The translations under genes and the position numbers were made by a program. Shown here one piece after another: positions 55,417 through 64,000 of a stretch of 64,000 bases of DNA. The DNA lies in NCBI GenBank assembly GCA_030844895.1, contig CM061233.1:62211468-62275467 (forward strand), written 5' to 3'. Below the pieces are notes generated by a model. It saw nothing but the letters and a program-made list of their open reading frames with translations. It was not told the DNA's origin and did not search any database. Source of the DNA: Ambrosia x helenae. Taxonomy: Eukaryota; Streptophyta; Magnoliopsida; Asterales; Asteraceae. The first letter of the stretch is position 1. Each line of letters opens with the position of its first letter.

Positions 55417-57736
55417 GATTGGTATCAGAGCCATAGTTATAGGGAATTAGGTTATTAAAAAAAAATAATAATCTAGTCTATAACCATAGGATTTTAATCA
55501 GTACTTGCTCCTTTTACTTGGAACCTTACTTGTTTATATTCTCTATCCTACTTCTTATCCTTACTTTAGTCCCTACAAGAAGAGTGCTCTCCATCACAAG
55601 ATATACTCTTAGACTAATAGGACAAATCCTCAGGTTTAGCCTGAACCACCTTGAAGATCTCGTCGAAGTTCTAGATTTTAATAACGAACACGTGCAATCT
55701 GGAAGGGTGAACGCCTGTATTCTGAGTTTTCTGTCTAGGACTGGCATTGCGCATAAATCCCAATCAGACGAGGGACCCGGATGCCTACCTGGGAATTCTC
55801 GGGCTGAGTGTTCACTTATAGGCTAAAGCATGTCTTCATTATGTTATTAGAATCTAGAAGTTTTGATAAGTCAACGTTTTCGTTTATTCGTTTTAATTAA
55901 TGAATAAATGATTACACTCACTTTCCTTAAACTAAGCTCTAAAATCTCAAAATTTTGCAGCTTAAATCAATCTCATTTCATAACCATCTATGGATTTCAC
56001 AATCACACTTCACCTTACCATCTTAGCCACTTTTTAAATATTCAACACCCTACCCGAATCATATTATTTCATTTCTCCACATGTTACTTATTTTTTTTAA
56101 AACTATAACCTCATACCTTAGCACAAACTAAAGATTTCTAAATCTTGTTGTATTTTCATTACCTAGTAACTTTACGAAGTATATATTTTTGTCAAAAGAT
56201 GTCCTCGAACTTTAATTCAATTGTTTATTTATTGACGTAACAAACAATTTTCTATATGATGCTTTAAACTATTAAAAATCACTTAATAGAACCTTGATCT
56301 TCAAAACCTAATGTCATGTTTGAAATCTCCAACTAACAGGAATATTTTAATCAAAGCCCACTTAGCTTGTACTATTTAACAACTTTTCCTTTATGTATAA
56401 AACCAATTTTGAAAATAAGATTTTTTTTTCCATAGGAATAATATCTAGTCTCTAAATTCTCCATCGACACTCACTCATTTTCAACTTGTTCAAATTTTTA
56501 CAATATTTGGCATATACCACAATCATGTTTTCTTATACACTTGATTATAACCTTTGATCCAAACCCCAAAATTTACACTGCTACATAATCTCCTTACTAT
56601 AAAATAAACTCTTTATAAACTACCTTCACATTCACTATCTCTCACAACCTTGATTCTGCTTCAAGATTTTTCATTATCCTCTCAAGAACTAAATTCATAT
56701 CCTTCACCTTCTCACACATGAGCTAGTTACCCATGATAACCAAACTATTGAAACTTGATTGTGTGTTGCATCAAACATAATCCTTAGTTTTACATGAGGA
56801 TTCGACTATCTACCATATTTGAACATTTGAAACTAGAATTCATGGAATATAAACTATTTGCTATAGACACACCTAGAGTCATTAACCTTGTCTAGGGCAA
56901 CTCTATTACAACTCGTATGATATACTTGATACTTGATTGCTTACATGTACATATTATCAATTTGCAATTCATGTGTGTAATAATTGGTGCACTTAATCAA
57001 ACAACTGATAGAGGATGAAGTACTTGCTCAACAGTTAGTAGAGTACCAAATAACCTACTCAATGATTGGTAGAGGTCATCATGCCTGCTCAACAGTCGGT
57101 AGAGGCCCTACAACCTGCTCAACGACTGGTAGAGGCTATCGCACCTGCTCAACAATCGGTAGAGGTTCTTACTCACTGACTGGTAGAAGTCTTTTTCCTG
57201 CTCAACAGTTGGACTCATTTTTGGATACATTGTATACGATTTAATCACAAGGTTATTTTGCATTACTTACATGTGTGTTTAGAGTCATAGAAGGACACAA
57301 AACCCTAATGTAAGGTAAATTGGTGATTACGGTCCGAGACGTAATCATGAATTTACAGGTACGTTAAGGTAGTGTGAAATTCTATCAAGGTTTTTGGTAG
57401 ATAACCAATTATAAACTCTAGTTACCTGTTTAGTATTTCTATAGTCAATTAACTCATGCATTTCTTTTTAAGATTCCTAAAATTTAAAGTTTAGTGTTTT
57501 GCTAGATTCTTATTCTCCTTGCTATTTTAGACGAACCTAATCCAACCCTTAAAACCCACACCTATCAAACCTCTTACCAAATTATTCTAAATAGTTTATT
57601 CTGTTACCTATAAATTCATGTCATGTCTTAACACAAATTTTCCAAACCACAGTTGCCCTAATTTCTACCCAATCACTGTCAACCCGTGTTTTTTTTTTTA
57701 TAACTTTGGGACGAAGTTTCTAAAAGTAGGGGAGAC
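55417..57736 (+). other. Non-coding internal region of the nested family
   Basis: Starts with a primer-binding site (55419-55432, TTGGTATCAGAGCC). A short leader frame at 55518-55826 is kept in the copy at 59309 but broken in the third copy, so it is unlikely to be a conserved gene. 57000-57210 holds imperfect repeats of CTCAACxxxTGGTAGAGG. No gag or pol. Confidence 0.75.
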
Positions 57737-59221
57737 TGTAACCTCACAAATTTTCCAATTTATTTTGCATTAAAGTATTTCCAGATCCATGATTTAATGT
57801 CTAATTTATTTCTAAATATTCTTATCTTTATCCGTGCACTCTATTTTTCTAAGTTCCTTTTATCATTGTACTTAAAAAAAAATCTTCAATCATGACATAT
57901 GTCCTATCCTAATTCTATTTATAAAATGACGATTTTATAAGACGGTGCTTTTTTTATTTTCTAATTCAAACTAATGATTTTTTTTTATTTCTTATTTAAA
58001 GCTAATCATTTTTCCAATTACATTTATAATCTCAAACAATGAAGATATAAATTCATTTCAAAATAAAGCCTTGAGTCAAGAGTCAAAGTCTTGACAACAT
58101 AATTCTTGGAGTCAAAGTCTTAGTCAAACAGTCAAAGTCCTGGTCAAAGTCCTAGTCAAAGTCTTAGTCAAACAGTCAAAGTCTTAGTCAAATTGTCAAT
58201 TCATCATAAAACCTTACTTTATGGTGTTGACCAATTTTAATGGCTAATTGAATCCAAAACTAGTATAAAACACTTACCACCTCTAAATCGATTGTTTCAA
58301 TCCGATTAAACTTTCCCTCATACCTTTCTTCTATAGTCTATTACTTCTACAATTGAAGCTTTGATTATAAGCTCTTGTAATTGGCGAATTGGAAGCTTGA
58401 TATTCTTTCTTTTTCGTTTTTTTATTTCTTCAATTTGGACTAGCTACGTTGTTGAGTCTTTGGGATTCGCCTCGCATACATTCACAACACTTAGAGGATA
58501 ATTCACCTTAGCCAATGTGAGTTTACATAACCATGTTTGTGCAATTCTTTATACTTGCAACATTATACTTAAGCAATTCTACATACATGTCTAGTTGTAA
58601 ACTTTAATGCCTCGTGATTTAGACAACAACAACAGTTAGACTTACGCTTCAACATACATAATCATTAGCTATGGCCAAGCCGGCGATACTCAATAGTAGA
58701 TCTATTGGATTGACAATCCCACCTAGATTCGTTGACCATCTTTTATGGGGAGCGCGGGTGATTGTTATCGTTCCAACATGATATTAAGGTGAACCGTGGA
58801 TGACGGGATGGACCTAAACTAGTCGGAGGTTTGATTATGTGCATACAACACTTCATGTTTATTCATGTAGACTTAAACTTACGATAGACATATGAATTGC
58901 TAAACTTTTATTCTTAAACTTAATTGCTTGGCATGGCTTATGTATTCTCACCAACTTCTATTTGACCCCCCCTCCATTTTTAAAACTCAACAGGAAATAA
59001 CGATGCGTGAAGACTAGAGTGTTAGCATGAGACAAATTGAAGTTTATGCTTTATTTGGTTATTTGATGTATTAGAATTCCATTCAAGACTTATTATGTAT
59101 TTTCAATTTTGGATATTTTTACTTTAAATAAATTTCAAATTAAAACTTGAATACCATGTGCTACTGTATACTCATTCTTACGTGACACCTCGATGTTTCC
59201 GCCATCGGTTGGGGTGTTACA
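57737..59221 (+). repeat. LTR copy 2 of the nested family
   Basis: 1,485 bp with the same ends as copy 1. TATAAAA box at 58264-58270. Confidence 0.88.
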
Positions 59222-60348
59222 GATTGGTATCAGAGCCATGGTTATAGGGAATTAGGTTATTAAAAAAAATAATAATCTAGTCTATAACCATAGGATTTTA
59301 ATCAGTACTTGCTCCTTTTACTTGCAACCTTACTTGTTTATATTCTCTATCCTACTTCTTATCCTTACTTTAGTCCTACAAGAAGAGTGCTCTCCATCAC
59401 AAGATATACTCTTAGACTAATAGGACAAATCCTCATGTTTAGCCTGAACCACCTTGAAGATCTCGTCGAAGTTCTAGATTTTAATAACGAACACGTGCAA
59501 TCTGGAAGGGTGAACGCCTGTATTCTGAGTTTTCTGTCTAGGACTGGCATTGCGCATAAATCCCAATCAGACGAGGGACCCGGATGCCTACCTGGGAATT
59601 CTCGGGATGAGTGTTCACTTATAGGCTAAAGCATGTCTTCATTATGTTATTAGAATCTAGAAGTTTTGATAAGTCAATGTTTTCGTTTATTCGTTTTAAT
59701 TAATGAATAAATGATTACACTCACTTTCCTTAAACTAAGCTCTAAAATCTCAAAATTTTGCAGCTTAAATCAATCTCATTTCATAACCATCTATGGATTT
59801 CACAATCACACTTCACCTTACCATCTTAGCCACTTTTTAAATATTCAACACCGTACCCAAATCATATTATTTCATTTCTCCACATGTTACTTATTTTTTT
59901 TAAAACTATAACCTCATACCTTAGCACAAACTAAAGATTTCTAAATCTTGTTGTATTTTCATTACCTAGTAACTTTACAATGTATATATTTTTGTCAAAA
60001 GATGTCCTCGAACTTAAATTCAATTGTTTATTTATTGACGTAACAAACAATTTTCTATATAATGCTTTAAACTATTAAAAATCACTTAATAGAACCTTGA
60101 TCTTCAAAACCTAATGTCATGTTTGAAATCTCCAACTAACGGGAATATTTTAATCAAAGCCCACTTAGCTTGTACTATTTAACAACTTTTGCTCTATGTA
60201 TAAAACCAATTTTGAAAATAAGATTTTTTTTCCATAGGAATAATATCTAGTCTCTAAATTCTCCATCGACACTCACTCATTTTCAACTTGTTCAAATTTT
60301 TACAATATTTGGCATATACCACAATCATGTTTTCTTATACACTTGATT
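59222..60348 (+). other. Second, partial internal region of the nested family
   Basis: Primer site at 59224-59237, then nearly identical to 55417-56548, ending abruptly at ACTTGATT. Confidence 0.85.
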
Positions 60349-60531
60349 GTTTATTGCTTTGTTTGATTTTTGGATGTACTAGATTTCATTCAAGACATTT
60401 AATGTAATTCAATATTGTATTAAAAGGATTATGTAAACATATGTATTACCATGAGTTACTGAACAATCATTCATACGTGACACCTCGATGTTTCCGCCAT
60501 CGGTTGGGGTGTTACAGATTGGTATCAGAGC
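60349..60531 (+). repeat. Distal end of the host 5' LTR and its primer-binding site
   Basis: LTR end CCGCCATCGGTTGGGGTGTT-ACA at 60516, then TTGGTATCAGAGCC at 60519-60532. This site leads directly to the gag-bearing internal region. Confidence 0.8.
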
Positions 60532-61045
60532 CTTGGTTATAGGGAATTAGGTTATTAGAAAAATAATCTAGTCTATAACCATAGGATTATAACCAGTATC
60601 TGCTCCTTTTACTTGTTATTCTCTATCTCCCTCCTACTTCTTATCCCTACTTTAATCCCTACAAGAAGATTGCTCTCCATCACGGATCTACTCTTAGACT
60701 AATAGGACAAAATCCTCAGGTTTAGCCTGAACCACCTTGAGATCTCGTCGAAGTTCTAGAATTTTAATAACGAACACGTGCAATCTGGAAGGGTGAACGC
60801 CTGTATTTTGAGTCTTCTGTCTAGGCTGGCATTGCGCATATATCCCAATCAGACGAGGGACCCGGATGCCTACCTGGGAATTCTCGGGATGAGTGTTCAC
60901 TTATAGGCTAAAGCATGTCTTCACTATGCTATTAGAATCTAGAATCTTTGATAAGTCAACGTTTTCGTTTATTCGTTTTAATTAATGAATAGATGATTAC
61001 ATTCCTTATATTACCTCATTCATTTCATTATGTCTCTTACAGATC

Positions 61046-62181
61046 ATGCCTCCACGTCGCAGCACTCGCAATAGCAATGGTGGGAACCATGAGGAAGGTG
61101 GCGATAACCACAACCATAACCACGACGCTAACCACAACAACAACAATAACAACCACAACAATGGCTTTGATGCTCAACTGGCTGCGATCATCTCTCAACA
61201 AATGGCACAACAGATCGCAACTCTGGTCCCTAACTTACTGGCTGAAGTCATCCAGATGAACGGAAACGGAAACGGCAACGGAAACGGCAATGGAAACCAC
61301 AATGGGAACGGGAATGGTATCCCAGCTTGCACTCTTAAACACTTTAATACCTGTAATCCCCCTAAGTTCAGTGGAGATGAAGGAGCTACTGGTCTTCTGC
61401 AATGGTTCGAGGGTATTGAGAATACCTTCATTAACAGTGAGTGTCCCGATAACTTTAAGGTCCGTTATGCCATGAGTGTTCTTCACAAACGAGCACTCAC
61501 TTGGTGGAATGAGGAAAAGCGCACCCGTGGAACTGAAGTCGCACTGGCCTTAACTTGGGATCAAGCTAAAGACATTACGAAGGCAGAGTTCTGCCCCCGT
61601 AATGAAATCAAAAAGTTAGAAGATGAGTTTCATGATCTTGCTCAGGACAGTGGAGAAAACCTTGCCTACAACACTCGTTTTCACGAACTTAGTCTACTGC
61701 TACCACACAAGGTCACCCCCTTGCCTATTGCAATCGAAAGATACATTGGTGCTTACCCATGCAGACTCAGGACACGGTGTGGGGAAGGAACCCTGCTACT
61801 CTGGAGGAAGCAAAGCGTTTGGCGGCCACCCTAACAGATAACCATGTGAAGGCAGGAACCCTGACTCGGAAAGGGGAAAAGAAAACTGTTGCGAAGGATA
61901 CTCCCCAACCTGTCGTTGAAATTGAAACTGAGGCCTCAACCAATGGAAGGCGCAAGGTCGGGAATTTTGCAATAGACGCCACTGTCCCACCCAACAAGAA
62001 ACAATATAACGGGAACCAACCTAAGTGTGACACCTGTCAGTATCACCACCCGACCCAAGTGCCCTGCCGTCAGTGTACCAATTGTCAAAGGTATGGGCAT
62101 CTTGCGAATGGTTGTCGAATTCCTGCTGCAAACGCCCTTGCTGTTCCAAATAATCCTGCTAGGGACCCTCCAGCTACTTAA
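61046..62181 (+). pseudogene. Gypsy gag, one frameshift
   Basis: The start at 61046 gives MPPRRSTRNSNGGNHEEGG with His/Asn-rich and Gly-Asn repeat tracts (residues 20-95). The capsid part has CNPPKFSGDEGATGLLQWFE, YAMSVLHKRALTWWNEE and EFCPRNEIKKLEDEFHDLAQ. Near 61757 one base appears lost; the other frame continues (TVWGRNPATLEEAKRLAATL) to the nucleocapsid with CDTCQYHHPTQVPC and the knuckle CTNCQRYGHLANGC, ending at a TAA at 62179-62181. No protease follows. The near-open frame fits a young insertion. Confidence 0.88.
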
Positions 62182-62986
62182 CAACAAGCTCCACCGTTTG
62201 AATGTTATTTTGCATTTAAGATTCTATGTATTGACGCTTTGATTCAAGTATTGGAATTTTTGTCTTTTACATAAGAGTCGTTTATCTAGTATGATCACAA
62301 CACTTGGATGCATGCTTGTTTTGAATGTGAACTAATTGCTATATCAATATCTAAACCATACTCGTTATACTTGCTTTCATAAACATACTATCAATTGGCA
62401 ATAAATGCTACACTGATAGTGGATGAAGTACTTGTTCAACAGTTAGTTGACTACCAAATAACCTACTCAACGATTGGTAGAGGTCATCATATCTTTTCAA
62501 CAGTCGGGAAAGGCCCTACAACCTGCTCAACGACTGGTGGAGGCTATTGAACCTGCTCAACAATCGGTAGAGTCATAGAAGGACACAAAACCCTAGTGTA
62601 AGGTAAATTGGTGATTGCGGTCCGGAACGTAATCATGAATTTATAGGTACGTTAAGGTAGTGTGAAATTCTATCAAGGTTTTCGGTAGTTGACCAATTAT
62701 AAACCTTAGTTATCTGGTAGTTCATTTAGTCTTTCAATAGTCCATCAACTCATTTCTTTTAGGACTCCTAAAACTTAATGCTTTGCTAGATTCTTATTCT
62801 CCTTGCGATTTCAAGACACACCTAATCCTACCCTCCTATCCAAATTATTTGAAACAAGATTTTTCTATTCATGTCGTGTCCTAACACAAAACTTCCAGAC
62901 CACACTTATCCTGATTTCTACCCAATCGCCTTCAACCCTATGTGTTCAATAAACTTCGGGACGAAGTTCCCAAAAGTAGGCGAGAC
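62182..62986 (+). other. Non-coding 3' internal region of the gag-only element
   Basis: Shares the CTCAACxxxTGGTAGAGG-type repeats and the polypurine-tract region with the nested family's internal region (57000-57736). Pol is absent here. Confidence 0.8.
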
Positions 62987-64000
62987 TGTAACATTTCGCA
63001 TTGAATTCCTTGTACGTTACGATTATCATTAATAAAACGTCGAATTTCATCATTTAACGTCCTTTTAAAAAATATTTTGTGACGCATTTGGACCCCTTGA
63101 ACCATACTATATACATAATATATCTTATATTATTGTGTAAATGATAAAAAAAAAAAAAAAGATTTGCCTGGGCCGGATTCGAACCCGAGCCCATGGCCGG
63201 TTCAACATCACTCACAGCCACAAACCAGCTGGTCTACAACTTCTTTTGGTCTAAACCTGCGTCATATTATTTATATACTAAGTTTAATGGTGCAGTTGAC
63301 TTGTGAAAAGTCAACTGCAGCGAGATCCATTCAAGCATTCAAATCATACCGCGTAATTTACCTCTAATATGGTAAATTATGTCAATCATTGACTGATACG
63401 CGTCCACTACACGACCAATCATCATCAAAACATTCCCAAATTGTGTCAATTAACGCGTCATAGATTTTAATCGAGTCAGACATACCAATTCGTAACACTA
63501 GCACCCCACACTATAAATTGAACACTTCACAGCAAGCTCTACTCGCCGATACATCTTTCTTCACCCTCAATTTCTGATAAAAATCATCTTTCAAAGCTTC
63601 AATTTGTTCGCGTTGACTTTTCTGTTTGACCATTCAAATAACACGATTAAAGCATTGTGAGTTTCAATTCTTTTGTAGGTTTTGTTCATCGGCCATCTAC
63701 AAACAATAACCCTATGATTAATCGGGTTATTGTTTGTTAGATTTGATTATTGCTTAAGCTAGGGTTCGAACATTTTGAATTGGGGAAGATACTTGTTGCA
63801 GACATGATTATAAAATTAAAACAGAAACAAACGAAACACAACCACTGATCTAAATCAAGTGGTTGTGTCTGTCTGTTTGTTAACCGGGGCACGCGGGTTC
63901 GAGTCCCACATTAAACAGTTTTTATTCTTTTCTTTTAAAAGGTTTATAAATCAAGTTTCAACATAATTATATAATTATTTCTAACAGAGATTAATCGTTC
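62987..64000 (+). repeat. 3' LTR of the gag-only Gypsy element, first 1,014 bp
   Basis: Matches 51946 to about 52960 with few differences and runs off the window. It carries the same palindrome and pol III-like modules 1 and 2. Confidence 0.92.

Larger units (their letters stand above)
54224..60348 (+). mobile_element. Pol-less long-LTR family lodged in the 5' LTR: LTR, internal, LTR, partial internal
   Basis: LTR copy 1 is 54224-55416 and LTR copy 2 is 57737-59221; both begin TGTAACCTCAC and end GGTTGGGGTGTTACA. Between them lies a 2.3-kb internal region (55417-57736) without coding domains, ending in the polypurine tract AAAGTAGGGGAGAC. A second, partial internal copy (59222-60348) follows LTR 2 and then switches into the host LTR end. 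Copy 1 lacks about 315 bases present in copy 2 (58718-59032). No target duplication was found, so the block may reflect recombination rather than simple insertion. Confidence 0.75.
51946..64000 (+). mobile_element. Young Ty3/Gypsy long-LTR element encoding only gag; runs off the right edge
   Basis: The 5' LTR starts at 51946 and the 3' LTR at 62987, both TGTAACATTTCGCATTGAAT. The first kilobase of each is nearly identical, with about ten visible differences. The proximal LTR end and primer site are at 60350-60531, gag at 61046-62181, and the polypurine tract (AAAGTAGGCGAGAC) just before 62987. No protease, RT or integrase is present, so the element is non-autonomous. Its 5' LTR contains a 6.1-kb block (54224-60348) of a related pol-less family. 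It interrupts a Copia remnant at 51945. The lineage (Tekay-like) is inferred from LTR ends shared with the remnant at 37981. Confidence 0.85.

Noticed and set aside
55518..55826. 102-codon leader frame as a conserved gene
   Set aside because: The near-identical copy at 59309-59629 only reflects recent duplication, and the third copy near 60680 is frame-broken; the antisense frame is equally open.

Overview
The window is nuclear DNA of a flowering plant. It has spliced plant genes, Copia, Gypsy, CACTA, Helitron-like and SINE elements nested in one another, long AT-rich spacers and no prokaryotic gene layout. The style of the long Gypsy LTRs and of the Copia element with an extra 3' reading frame resembles the daisy family (Asteraceae). 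That family call is an impression from memory, not a search result.

Layout. 1-11313: minus-strand Copia element of SIRE/Maximus type with a long accessory reading frame; its 3' LTR lies off the left edge and its 5' LTR cuts into an RPA1-like gene whose 3' end runs to 12015. 12329-12609: a second RPA1-like fragment. 13548-24640: an F-box gene split by a 10.03-kb Gypsy element (14364-24394) with a perfect AGACT target duplication; that element itself holds a 590-bp TRIM-like insert. 25073-26679: an 800-bp tandem duplication leading into a decayed multi-exon RPA1-like gene (26568-29063), followed by a hairpin plus CTAG that looks like a Helitron 3' end (29863-29891). 30348-30667: a SINE with target duplications. 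31853-37098: a complete but decayed Reina-like chromovirus with 200-bp LTRs. 37708-45791: fragments of a SANT/Myb-like gene on either side of a long-LTR Gypsy remnant, a gene-capturing CACTA element and a Copia gag/LTR remnant. 45962-48325: SINEs and a MITE. 49143-50417: a five-exon HHO/NIGT1-type GARP transcription factor gene, the most gene-like locus in the window. 51150-64000: a Copia remnant cut by a young Gypsy element that encodes only gag, with a second pol-less family lodged in its 5' LTR.

Most coding sequence belongs to retrotransposons and is broken by stops and frameshifts. The host genes (RPA1-like, F-box, SANT-like) are mostly split or decayed. The HHO gene keeps all splice sites and its DNA-binding domain but shows one apparent frameshift in exon 1. 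The points most worth following are the LTR regulatory structure (pol III-like boxes, W-box arrays, TTCGACC arrays), the Helitron/RPA1 association, the kinase exons captured by the CACTA element, the short intron in a Gypsy gag, and the tandem LTR/primer-site array at 54-60.5 kb.
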